Source: an uncultured Pelagibacteraceae bacterium (lineage in GTDB: Bacteria; Pseudomonadota; Alphaproteobacteria; Pelagibacterales; Pelagibacteraceae). Taken from it: a stretch of DNA of 64,000 nt. Each line of letters opens with the position of its first letter. The first letter of the stretch is position 1. The notes beneath the pieces were generated by a model. That model was not told where the DNA came from and did no database searches. It saw only the letters and a list, made by a program, of their open reading frames with translations. This document shows, one piece after another, positions 27,612 to 35,911 of this stretch. A program made the translations under genes and the position numbers. The stretch lies in the NCBI GenBank assembly GCA_902633185.1, contig CACPFN010000001.1, positions 1 to 64,000 on the forward strand, written 5' to 3'.

Positions 27612-28835
27612 ATGCAAAACGAATTAAACAAAGTCAGATTTTCTGTAAAACCTTTAAAATCAAATGATAATAAAGTTGTTGAACTTGCTAGAACTGTAGG
27701 CATACATCCTCTAGCATATCAAGAACTTCCCTACGATCCTGAGTATTCATTTTATGCAGGAAGATTAAATCCAGAAGTGCTTTCACACGCTACTGCTGAT
27801 GAGATGTATTGGAAAGTAAGACAAGAGGTAATTTTTCGTCATACTGGTGAACATCCATATGAAATATCTGGTCCCGATGCAGAAAAACTTTTACAAAAAA
27901 TATTCACAAGAGATATCTCAAAAGTAAAAGTAGGAAGATGCTCGTACCAATTTGCTTGTTACAATGATGGAGGTATGCTGACAGATGGAGTTTTACTAAA
28001 ACTTGAAGAAAATAAATTTTGGTTTGTTCAGGCTGATGGAGATCTTTTTTCATGGTATAAAGCTCACACTGATAATCTTAATGTAAAAATTTCTGATCCA
28101 GACGTTTGGGTAAGTCAAATTCAGGGACCAAAATCTATGGATCTTTTAAAAGTTTTAAGTAAAGAGACTTTTCCTGACAATTGGAAATATTTTGATTGGA
28201 AAGAAATTACTATACTAAATGAAAAGGTAATCATAAGTAGATCGGGATTTAGTAATGAACTTGGTTGGGAAATTTATTTTAGAAAAAATAATAATATTGA
28301 AAAAGTTGGGGATTATATTCTTGAGGAAGGAAAAAAAATGGGAATGATACTCACAGGCACTCCTGGTTTCAGATGTAAAAGAATAGAATCTGGATTGTTA
28401 TCGGCTGGGCAAGACTTTAATCATGAAACAAATCCATATGATGTTGGTTTAGCTAAGTATGTCGATTTAAAAAAAAATTATTTTATTGGAAAATCAGCGT
28501 TGATGACTGCAGACAAAGAAAAAAGATGTTGGGGAATACGAGTTGAAAATGGAACAGGTTTAAAAGGAACTTACGTAAAATTTAATAATGAAATAATTGG
28601 AAAAATTACATCAAGCACTTGGTCACCTTTTCAAAAATGTGGTGTTGGAATAGTTTTAATGAATTCTACAAAACATAAACCAGGATTAATTGTGGATGTT
28701 AATTGTAATGATAATAAAATTCATAAAGGTGAGATATGCACCTTGCCAATGTATGACTTTAAAAATGAAATTGTAAGAGGTTTAAAAATTGATATTCCAA
28801 CAGGTCCTTCTCCGTGGTCAGGAATAAAAAAATAA
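27612..28835 (+). CDS. GcvT/aminomethyltransferase-family THF-dependent protein
   Basis: A 407-residue GcvT-fold protein: GEHPYEISGPDAEKLLQKIFTRD, GGMLTDGVLLKLEENKFWF, WVSQIQGPKSMDLLKVL, SRSGFSNELGWEIYF and the C-terminal RIESGLLSAGQDFNHETNPYDVGLAKYV. This fold binds tetrahydrofolate and accepts one-carbon groups from N-methyl or S-methyl compounds. An N-terminal extension of about 60 residues precedes the fold. It is the first gene of a seven-gene operon that also contains a DmdA-like paralogue, so a methylated substrate is likely. It is too divergent from GcvT, sarcosine or dimethylglycine dehydrogenase domains for me to name the substrate. Confidence 0.82.
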   Translation: MQNELNKVRFSVKPLKSNDNKVVELARTVGIHPLAYQELPYDPEYSFYAGRLNPEVLSHATADEMYWKVRQEVIFRHTGEHPYEISGPDAEKLLQKIFTRDISKVKVGRCSYQFACYNDGGMLTDGVLLKLEENKFWFVQADGDLFSWYKAHTDNLNVKISDPDVWVSQIQGPKSMDLLKVLSKETFPDNWKYFDWKEITILNEKVIISRSGFSNELGWEIYFRKNNNIEKVGDYILEEGKKMGMILTGTPGFRCKRIESGLLSAGQDFNHETNPYDVGLAKYVDLKKNYFIGKSALMTADKEKRCWGIRVENGTGLKGTYVKFNNEIIGKITSSTWSPFQKCGVGIVLMNSTKHKPGLIVDVNCNDNKIHKGEICTLPMYDFKNEIVRGLKIDIPTGPSPWSGIKK

Positions 28836-29509
28836 TAATAGCAATTGGTGGTGGTGGATTTACACATTCTTCTGATGAGGACTTGGATGAATATGTTATA
28901 AATCAAGTTAATAAATCAAATATCAATATCGGTTTTTTACCTACGGCTAGCAATGATAATCAAGAAAAGACTGATCTTTTTTATAAAAGATTTAAATCAC
29001 AAAAATTTAAATTATCTCATTTTAATCTCTGTTCAAGTGTGGAAGGTTTTAATGAATGGATGTTAAACAAAGATATAATTTATGTAGGGGGTGGCAATAC
29101 CTCTGAAATGATTAATATTTGGAAGAGAAATGATCTTATCAAAGTATTTAAAGATGCATATGAAAAAGGAATAATTCTGAGTGGAATAAGTGCAGGTGCT
29201 GTCTGTTGGTTTGATTGGATATTGTCAGACTCAGTCAATGATGAGCTAAGTCCATTAAAAGGAATAAATTTATTAGATGGGAGCTGCACTCCGCATTCTT
29301 CTGATAAAAATCGACTTCGACAATTTATTTCAGAAATTCAAGACGGAAATTTGCCAGATGGAATAGCTATTGATGATGGTGTAGCTGTGCTTTTTATTGA
29401 CGGAGTTCCTTCAGATGTTTATTCTTCGAGAATTAATCATGATGCTTATTATGTTACTAAACATGATAAGATTAGTTTAAAAACATATATAAAGAAATTA
29501 AATGGATAA
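28814..29509 (+). CDS. Peptidase E-like (family S51) protein
   Basis: A 231-residue class-I-glutamine-amidotransferase-fold hydrolase. The nucleophile serine sits in LSGISAGAVCWF (Ser126), with a YVGGGNTSEMI loop before it. This is the pattern of dipeptidase E (Asp-X dipeptides) and cyanophycinase relatives. The likely GTG start overlaps the preceding gene by 22 bases, and the end overlaps the next by 8, so it is firmly in the operon. Its substrate is unknown. A role in releasing an amino-acid moiety from an imported compound would fit the peptide-type importer encoded divergently. Confidence 0.83.
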   Translation: MVRNKKIIIAIGGGGFTHSSDEDLDEYVINQVNKSNINIGFLPTASNDNQEKTDLFYKRFKSQKFKLSHFNLCSSVEGFNEWMLNKDIIYVGGGNTSEMINIWKRNDLIKVFKDAYEKGIILSGISAGAVCWFDWILSDSVNDELSPLKGINLLDGSCTPHSSDKNRLRQFISEIQDGNLPDGIAIDDGVAVLFIDGVPSDVYSSRINHDAYYVTKHDKISLKTYIKKLNG

Positions 29510-30662
29510 TATTAAAGCCAGTAATAAAATTTTTAGCATTGAAGACGCAAAAAAACTATCGAAGAAAAGATTACCAAAGCTAGTTTATGATTTTATTGAC
29601 GGTGCATCTGGAGATGAAAAGTTATCAGAAATTAATAGTTTTGCTTTAGATCAAATACGTCTTGAGCCAAGAGTTCTAAGAAATGTAGAGGAAAGAAAAC
29701 TAAAAAAAAATATTCTTGGATTTAACTATGACTATCCTTTTGGTTTTGCCCCAATGGGTATGACAAATCTTTCATGGCCAGGTGCAGACTCAATGCTGGC
29801 AAAAGAGAGTGCAAGAAATAATATACCAACTTGTGTATCGATGGCTTCCACAACTACCTTAGAAAAAATGTATGAGTTTTCAGAAGGTCATTCATGGCTT
29901 CAACTTTATATTTTTCAGGATGAAGCTTTTGTCATGGAATTGCTCGATAGAGCAGAAAAAACTGGTTATGAAGTTGCTATACTTACTGTTGATGTTCCGG
30001 TTTTATCTAGGAGAACTAGAGATGATAAGAATGGATTTTCATATCCATTTAAAATTGGACCTAAACAATTTTTTGATTTTGCAACTCATCCAGTTTGGTC
30101 AATATCTACATTACTTAATGGAATACCAAAGCCAATGAACTACGAAACTTCAAAAAGTGGAAAAGGTATTTTTAAAAGAAAAGAAAGTAGAGGAAAAACA
30201 GATTGGGAAACTTTAAAAAGAGTAAGAAATAAATGGAAAGGCAAATTAATTGTAAAAGGTGTCATGTCATCTGATGATGCAGTTAAAATTAAAGAAATGG
30301 GCGCTGATGCTATTCAAGTTTCAAATCATGGAGGTAGACAATTAGATAGTGCCTCAGCAGCAATAAATATTCTACCTTTTATTAGAGAGGCAGTGGGAAA
30401 TAATTTTCCAATTATTTTTGATAGTGGAATAAGAAGTGGAAGCGATATTGTAAGATCATTAGCTTTAGGAGCAGATTTTTCAATGATTGGAAGACCTGTA
30501 ATGTATGCGATGGGTGCTGACGGAGCTAGCGGGCTAAGAAGAATTGTAGACATAATTAAAGAAGAAACTAGCACAACACTAGGTTTGGTTGGATTAAACG
30601 ATATTAATGAAGTTTCTTCTGATATAATTGAACAGAAACTTTTTATGAATACAACTTACTAA
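29502..30662 (+). CDS. FMN-dependent alpha-hydroxyacid oxidase/dehydrogenase (LldD-like)
   Basis: A 386-residue TIM-barrel flavoprotein. It has the N-terminal FIDGASGDEKL segment, the flavin loop FGFAPMGMTNLSWPGAD, LQLYIFQDEAF and the catalytic SNHGGRQLD with active-site His at about 276. ADFSMIGRPVMYAMGADG lies near the C-terminus. Such enzymes oxidise L-2-hydroxyacids (lactate, glycolate, mandelate) to 2-oxoacids, passing electrons to quinone or oxygen. The next gene encodes a ThDP enzyme able to act on 2-oxoacids, so the pair resembles mandelate dehydrogenase plus benzoylformate decarboxylase in logic. The substrate is unidentified. Confidence 0.88.
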   Translation: MDNIKASNKIFSIEDAKKLSKKRLPKLVYDFIDGASGDEKLSEINSFALDQIRLEPRVLRNVEERKLKKNILGFNYDYPFGFAPMGMTNLSWPGADSMLAKESARNNIPTCVSMASTTTLEKMYEFSEGHSWLQLYIFQDEAFVMELLDRAEKTGYEVAILTVDVPVLSRRTRDDKNGFSYPFKIGPKQFFDFATHPVWSISTLLNGIPKPMNYETSKSGKGIFKRKESRGKTDWETLKRVRNKWKGKLIVKGVMSSDDAVKIKEMGADAIQVSNHGGRQLDSASAAINILPFIREAVGNNFPIIFDSGIRSGSDIVRSLALGADFSMIGRPVMYAMGADGASGLRRIVDIIKEETSTTLGLVGLNDINEVSSDIIEQKLFMNTTY

Positions 30663-30663
30663 T

Positions 30664-32403
30664 ATGGAAAAAAAAATAAGAGGTGGAGCATTAATTGCAA
30701 GAGCATTAAAAGATAAAGGTATTAATAAAGTTTTTACTCTATCTGGTGGATTTTGTAATCCTGCAATTGAAGGTTTCATGGAATGTCAAATTGATGTAGT
30801 TAATTGTCCTCATGAACAGATAGCTGGACACTTAGCAGATGGACACACAAGAATTACAAGAAAACCATCTGTATGTTTAGTTGGGCCAGAAGGTTTTGCA
30901 AATGCAGTACCATCAATGATGGAAGCATGGGGAGAAAGAACACCGATAATTTATATAACTGGATCAAGTAGTTTAAAAAGACAAGGCTCAGGAGGCTTTA
31001 AAGAAATTGATGATGTTTCAATAGCTGCTCCTCTTACAAAATACAGCGCAAGCATTACAGATGGAACAAGAATTAGAGAATTTGTTGATAAAGCTTACAG
31101 AATTGCAACGAATGGATATCCTGGGGCTGTTCACCTAAGTTTACCAGTGGATATAATGTTTTCTTCATTTGAGGAAAATGTTGGACTTGAAGAAAGACCA
31201 TTTTCACATAAAGCAAAGCCAGTTGCTAAAGCATGGCCAGATCCAAATGCTCTATCAAAAATTCTTGAGCTCGCATGTAATGCAAAAAAACCTGTCATAA
31301 TTGGAGGACATGGTGTTTGGTGGTCAAACTCAGAAAAAAATTTAGAGACTGCGGGTGAAAGTTTAAATATTCCAGTTTTTAATGTGCCATACCATCAAAA
31401 ACTTTTGGGAGAAGAGGCAAATGCATATATGGGTTTAGCAGATATTCATCAATATCCACCTTCAGAATTTGCATTACATAACTCAGATTTAGTTTTAATG
31501 ATTGGCGCAAGGTTGGATAACCAAATGAATTTTGGTAACCCTCCTTTTATTCCAAAAACAACAACTTTAGTTTGTATTAACGGTTCCCATGAAGAAATTG
31601 AGTTTAACAGAGCAGCTGATCATAACCTATTATGTGATCCAGGAGTATTTTTAGATACTCTATGTAATTTAAAGAAAAATAATAAATGGAATTTAGGAAA
31701 TAGTTGGTTTCAAGATAACAAAAATAGAAAAAAAGATTGGGTGGATAAATCTTTAAATGAATTAAAAATTGAAGCGGATAAAGCCAAAAAAAATGGTGGA
31801 AAAATTCATCCGCTGCAATTAGCGTTAGATGTTCAAGACGCAATGGATGAGAAAGATTGGCTTGTAATTGATGGAGGAAATACTCATTTCTGGTCGGAGA
31901 TCGCAATAAATTTAGCTGGTGCTCAAGGAAAAAAATTGGGTGGAATTTTACATCCTGGCACATTTAGTATGCTGGGTGTTGGTGTATCATTTGCATTATC
32001 TGCAAAAAATAATAACCCTAAATCAAATGTAATTTTAATTAGTGGAGATGGTGCATTTTTATCTGGAGGCATGTCTATAGAAACTGCATTTTTTGAAAAG
32101 AAACCAATCGTTGTTGTTATTGACAATAATGGTGGCTTAGCATCAATTGGTCAACAACAAGAAAGACTGTTTGAAAGCGGAAAAAGAGTTGCAACAGACT
32201 TTAGAGATATACCTTTCCACAGTATATTTGAAGGCTTTGGTGGTCATGGAGAATTAGTAACGAAAAGAGAAGAATTGGGTCCAGCACTAAAAAGAGCTAT
32301 TGCAAGCGGTAAAACAGCTTGTGTAAATGTAAAAGCTAAACCAGTATTAAGTCCAATTGTTGCTGCTGTCGCCAGCAAGAGAGAGAAATCGTCAATAGAG
32401 TAA
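30664..32403 (+). CDS. ThDP-dependent enzyme of the acetolactate synthase/decarboxylase superfamily
   Basis: A 579-residue three-domain ThDP enzyme. The catalytic glutamate is in CPHEQIAGHLADGH (Glu51), the central domain carries KKPVIIGGHGVWW, and the ThDP/Mg motif is SGDGAFLSGGMSIETAFFEKKPIVVVIDNNGG (GDG at ~461-463, NN at ~488-489; shown in parts). It could be a 2-oxoacid decarboxylase, a carboligase or a 2-hydroxyacyl-CoA lyase. No acetolactate-synthase regulatory subunit is nearby, which argues against branched-chain synthesis. It starts 1 base after the alpha-hydroxyacid oxidase stop, so the two may work in sequence. Confidence 0.86.
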   Translation: MEKKIRGGALIARALKDKGINKVFTLSGGFCNPAIEGFMECQIDVVNCPHEQIAGHLADGHTRITRKPSVCLVGPEGFANAVPSMMEAWGERTPIIYITGSSSLKRQGSGGFKEIDDVSIAAPLTKYSASITDGTRIREFVDKAYRIATNGYPGAVHLSLPVDIMFSSFEENVGLEERPFSHKAKPVAKAWPDPNALSKILELACNAKKPVIIGGHGVWWSNSEKNLETAGESLNIPVFNVPYHQKLLGEEANAYMGLADIHQYPPSEFALHNSDLVLMIGARLDNQMNFGNPPFIPKTTTLVCINGSHEEIEFNRAADHNLLCDPGVFLDTLCNLKKNNKWNLGNSWFQDNKNRKKDWVDKSLNELKIEADKAKKNGGKIHPLQLALDVQDAMDEKDWLVIDGGNTHFWSEIAINLAGAQGKKLGGILHPGTFSMLGVGVSFALSAKNNNPKSNVILISGDGAFLSGGMSIETAFFEKKPIVVVIDNNGGLASIGQQQERLFESGKRVATDFRDIPFHSIFEGFGGHGELVTKREELGPALKRAIASGKTACVNVKAKPVLSPIVAAVASKREKSSIE

Positions 32404-32404
32404 A

Positions 32405-32740
32405 ATGGCAAAATTTAGCTCACATTTATTGAATGGTTCTAATGGAACTCATGCAAGTAACGTCAAAGTAAAGATTTATCAAATACAATCCTCAAAATTA
32501 AAAAAGCTTTTTTTGAATACAAAGACTGATGGAAATGGTAGGATTAATCAGCATTTCAATCTTAGCAAAAAAGATTGTAAATGCGATTATGAAATGATTT
32601 GTGATATTAAAAGATACTTTAAAAAGAATAAAATTGTGGGTGAAATAGTTGTAAAATTTAAAATGACTGATAATAAAAAAAATTATCACTTGCCAATAAT
32701 AATTTCTCCTAACAGCTATACAGTTTGGTGGTCAAAATAA
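32405..32740 (+). CDS. Transthyretin-like / hydroxyisourate hydrolase-family protein, degenerate C-terminus
   Basis: The 111-residue protein follows the transthyretin-like fold pattern: FSSHLLNGSNGTHASNVKVKIYQ, TKTDGNGRIN, IKRYFKK and NYHLPIIISPNSYTVWW. Hydroxyisourate hydrolases use two histidines, an arginine and the C-terminal YRGS. Here the positions matching both histidines (His7, His95) and the arginine (Arg46) are kept, but the last four residues read WWSK. No other purine-catabolism gene is in the window. A changed substrate is likely. It lies between the ThDP enzyme and DmdA-like genes with gaps of 1-3 bases. Confidence 0.75.
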   Translation: MAKFSSHLLNGSNGTHASNVKVKIYQIQSSKLKKLFLNTKTDGNGRINQHFNLSKKDCKCDYEMICDIKRYFKKNKIVGEIVVKFKMTDNKKNYHLPIIISPNSYTVWWSK

Positions 32741-32743
32741 TAT

Positions 32744-33907
32744 ATGGCTTCGTTGATACAAAGCAAAATTAGTACAAAACTAAATATGTCTAGGAGAATA
32801 AGAAGAACTCCTTACACCAAGAGAGTTGAAGAATGTGGTGTAACTGATTTTACTGTTGTAAATCATATGCTTTTACCAAAAAGATTTCAGAAATCTGTTG
32901 AGGATGATTATTGGCATTTAAATGAACATGTTCAGCTATGGGATGTTTCTTGTCAAAGACAAGTTCAAATATCAGGTCCAGACGCTAGTTTATTAGTACA
33001 AAAAATGACGCCAAGATCATTAAAAAATATGGAGACTGGAAAATGTTTTTATATTCCTATGATAGATGAAAATGCTGGAATGATAAATGATCCAGTGTTG
33101 TTAAAGTTAGATGATGATATGTTTTGGATTTCAATTGCAGACTCTGATGTATTGCTTTGGGCAAAAGGTATTGCAGTTGGTTTAAATCTAAATGTGAGCA
33201 TAACAGAACCAGATGTATATCCTCTTGCAGTACAAGGTCCAAAGTCTGAAGATTTGATGGCATCAATATTCGGAGAAGATATTAGAAAATTAAAATTTTT
33301 TAATTTTAGAATATTTGATTTTTTAGGTACTAAACAAGTTATTGCAAGGTCAGGATATAGCAAACAAGATGGATTTGAGATTTATTTTAAATGCTTTGAA
33401 GATTACTTCGACAAAAATGAAATGGGAGAAAAAATTTGGGATATAATATGGAAAGCGGGGAAAGAATTTAATATTGCTCCAGGATGCCCAAATTTAATTG
33501 ACAGAATAGAAGCAGGATTAATGTCATATGGAAATGATTTTACGAAAGAAAATAATCCATTTGAGTGCAACTTAGAAAAATATTGTAGTGACAAAAGCGA
33601 TCATGATTTCATTGGAAAAAATGCTTTAGATAATATTAAGAAACAAGGTGTAAAACAAAAATTAAAAGGAGTATTATTTGATGGTGTAGATTGTCCCCCA
33701 TGTTCAATTCCTTTTCCGCTATATTCAAAAGATAAGAAATTAATTGGTAAAATTACTTCAGGGATTTATTCTCCAAAATTCAAAAAAAATATTGGTTTAT
33801 CCATGATTTTAAATGAATTTTGTGAAATAGGGTCAGAAGTTTTAGTGCACACTCCGGATAATAAATTAAGAAAAGGAATTGTGTCCTCTTTACCATTTTC
33901 AAAATAA
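32744..33907 (+). CDS. dmdA: DMSP demethylase (DmdA)-like GcvT-family protein
   Basis: A 387-residue GcvT-fold protein that resembles SAR11 DmdA throughout as I recall that family: RRTPYTKRVEECGVTDFTVVNHMLLP near the start, HVQLWDVSCQRQVQISGPDA, LLQ/VQKMTPR, PLAVQGPKSEDLMASIFGED, ARSGYSKQDGFEIYF and CPNLIDRIEAGLMSYGNDFT. DmdA transfers a methyl group from dimethylsulfoniopropionate to tetrahydrofolate, giving methylmercaptopropionate. No dmdB, dmdC or dmdD-type CoA ligase is beside it; the neighbours are a thiolase and ThDP/FMN enzymes. It may therefore be a DmdA paralogue with another methylated substrate. Confidence 0.72.
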   Translation: MASLIQSKISTKLNMSRRIRRTPYTKRVEECGVTDFTVVNHMLLPKRFQKSVEDDYWHLNEHVQLWDVSCQRQVQISGPDASLLVQKMTPRSLKNMETGKCFYIPMIDENAGMINDPVLLKLDDDMFWISIADSDVLLWAKGIAVGLNLNVSITEPDVYPLAVQGPKSEDLMASIFGEDIRKLKFFNFRIFDFLGTKQVIARSGYSKQDGFEIYFKCFEDYFDKNEMGEKIWDIIWKAGKEFNIAPGCPNLIDRIEAGLMSYGNDFTKENNPFECNLEKYCSDKSDHDFIGKNALDNIKKQGVKQKLKGVLFDGVDCPPCSIPFPLYSKDKKLIGKITSGIYSPKFKKNIGLSMILNEFCEIGSEVLVHTPDNKLRKGIVSSLPFSK

Positions 33908-33930
33908 TAATTAGTGGGTATAAGTCTTAT

Positions 33931-35055
33931 ATGAAAAGAGCAGTTATCGCAGGATATTCAAGATCACCTTTTACAATGGCAAGAAAAGGTGAATTAATTG
34001 ATGTTAAGCCTGTAAATATGTTTGCAGAGGTTGTTAAAAATCTTGTATCTAAAACAAAAGTAAATCCTGCTCATATTGAAGATATTGTTGTTGGTTGTGC
34101 TTTCCAAGTTGGAGAGCAGAGTTTTAATATTGGGAAACTCACAACATTTTTATCTGGAATGGAAATACATACATCTGGAATGACTGTCGATAGATGGTGT
34201 GGTTCATCTATGGAAGCTATTCATGTTGCAGCAGGTAAAATAGCAATGGGCGCAGGAAAAGTTTTCGTATGTGGGGGTGTTGAAAGTATGACTAGAGTTA
34301 CAACTGGCTTTGAACCAATACCTTATCCTTACACAGATAAAGAAAATCCAAATGTTTATTTTTCAATGGGAATAACTGCTGAAAATGTTGCCAAGAGATA
34401 TAAAATTTCAAGAACTGAACAACAAGAGTTTGCAATTCAAAGTCATCAAAAAGCTAATGAAGCTGAAGTAAATGGTAAATTTAAAAATGAAATAGTTGAA
34501 ATTGCTGGTTGCACAAAAGATGGAAACATACGTCCAAAAAGTAATCAAGAAACTTTAGATGGTTTAAAACTTGCATTTGATCAAGAAGGAACTGTTACTG
34601 CAGCAACATCCTCACCTCTTACCGATGGAGCAGCAGCAACATTGATATGTGAAGAAAGTTATGCAAAAGAAAATGGATTAGAAATTTTGGGTAGAATTGT
34701 TTCAACTGGAGTTAAAGGATGTGAACCAGATGTAATGGGACTTGGACCTATAGGAGCGACTAAGAAAGCATTAGAGAGAGCAAATTTATCAATTAATGAT
34801 ATCGATATTGTAGAGATTAATGAAGCTTTTGCTTCTCAATCAATAGCATGCTTAAAAGATCTTGGTATCGATCAAAAAAAAGCTAATTTAGATGGTGGAG
34901 CTTTAGCACTGGGACACCCTCTAGGAGCAACAGGAGCTAGAATTACTGGTAAAGCTGCAGATTTGCTTAGACGTGAAAATAAGAAATATGCTTTATCTAC
35001 TCAATGTATAGGTTTAGGAATGGGTATTGCGACCATAATTGAGTCTGTTAATTGA
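33931..35055 (+). CDS. Acetyl-CoA acetyltransferase / thiolase
   Basis: A 374-residue thiolase. The acyl-enzyme cysteine lies in TVDRWCGSSMEAIHVAA, the second domain has EINEAFASQSIA, the catalytic histidine is in LALGHPLGATGARI and the C-terminal cysteine in STQCIGLGMG. It condenses or cleaves acyl-CoA units. Slightly short compared with the usual 390, as a small loop region is reduced. It is the last gene of the + operon, 23 bases after the DmdA-like gene, and meets potC head-on with no gap. It could serve ketone-body handling, for example acetoacetate from carnitine cleavage, once activated. Confidence 0.92.
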   Translation: MKRAVIAGYSRSPFTMARKGELIDVKPVNMFAEVVKNLVSKTKVNPAHIEDIVVGCAFQVGEQSFNIGKLTTFLSGMEIHTSGMTVDRWCGSSMEAIHVAAGKIAMGAGKVFVCGGVESMTRVTTGFEPIPYPYTDKENPNVYFSMGITAENVAKRYKISRTEQQEFAIQSHQKANEAEVNGKFKNEIVEIAGCTKDGNIRPKSNQETLDGLKLAFDQEGTVTAATSSPLTDGAAATLICEESYAKENGLEILGRIVSTGVKGCEPDVMGLGPIGATKKALERANLSINDIDIVEINEAFASQSIACLKDLGIDQKKANLDGGALALGHPLGATGARITGKAADLLRRENKKYALSTQCIGLGMGIATIIESVN

Positions 35056-35910
35056 TTATCTATTAATTCCTCTCAAACGTTCTGATCTTCTCCTCAATAA
35101 CTCTGCACTAATAAGTATTAAAGTAGATAAAACAATCAAACACGTAGCAACAGCTAAAATTGTTGGACTTAATTGTTCCCTCAATCCTGTCCACATTTGA
35201 ACTGGGATAGTTGTATTTTCAAGTCCTGCTAAAAATAAAACTACTACGACTTCATCAAAGGAAGTTACAAAAGCAAATAAACCACCTGATATTACACCAG
35301 GCAAAATTAATGGAAGTGTTACTTTCATAAATGTATTTACTGGATTGCTGCCTAAACTGGCTGCTGCTCTCGTCACACTATGATCAAAACCTGATAATGT
35401 TGCAGTAACTGTTATTACAACGAAAGGTGTTCCTAAAATTATATGAGCTAAAACTATTCCTGTATGAGTTGCTGCTAAACCTGCCTTTGCCATAAAAAAA
35501 AATATTGCAACACCAGATATAATAAGTGGAACTATCATAGGTGAAATCAAAGTTGCCATTATTATTCCTTTAAAAGGCATGTGTCTGCTACTCAAACCTA
35601 ATGCAGCAACTGTTCCTAAAATTACTGATCCTAAAGTTGCAAATATAGCAATAATAAAACTATTCTTTGCAGCAAGGCCCCATGGATTTTTTGTACCGTA
35701 AACCATATCTTTATACCATCTTAAGGAAAAAGCATCTGGGTCTAAATTCTTCATTCCTTCTGAAAAAACAAGAAACTCTTCTGCATTAAATGATAATGGA
35801 AATATTACAAACAAAGGTGCTATTAAAAAAATAAAAACAAAAGTACATATAGTAATGTAAAAGTAGTGCCAAATTCTATATCTAGTTTCTGTATACTTTG
35901 GTAATGCCAT
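35056..35910 (-). CDS. potC: Pot-type ABC transporter permease (PotC-like)
   Basis: An inner-membrane permease, about 284 residues from the preferred start MALPKYTETRY (35910), which lies one base after the potB stop. The track's TTG start at 35940 would overlap potB by 29 bases. The EAA loop is AAASLGSNPVNTFMKVTLPLILPG and the family segment GLFAFVTSFDEVVVVLFLAG is present. It forms the membrane channel with PotB. The importer is of the spermidine/putrescine type, but this class also carries other amines and betaine-like compounds. Confidence 0.92.
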   Translation of the reverse strand: MALPKYTETRYRIWHYFYITICTFVFIFLIAPLFVIFPLSFNAEEFLVFSEGMKNLDPDAFSLRWYKDMVYGTKNPWGLAAKNSFIIAIFATLGSVILGTVAALGLSSRHMPFKGIIMATLISPMIVPLIISGVAIFFFMAKAGLAATHTGIVLAHIILGTPFVVITVTATLSGFDHSVTRAAASLGSNPVNTFMKVTLPLILPGVISGGLFAFVTSFDEVVVVLFLAGLENTTIPVQMWTGLREQLSPTILAVATCLIVLSTLILISAELLRRRSERLRGINR

Positions 35911-35911
35911 A

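Noticed and set aside
30664-32403. Biosynthetic acetolactate synthase (ilvB)
   Set aside because: No ilvN/ilvC neighbour and catabolic-looking operon partners; superfamily call only.
33049-33363. 104-aa minus ORF opposite the DmdA-like gene
   Set aside because: Shadow ORF, no start context, lies wholly within a conserved coding frame.
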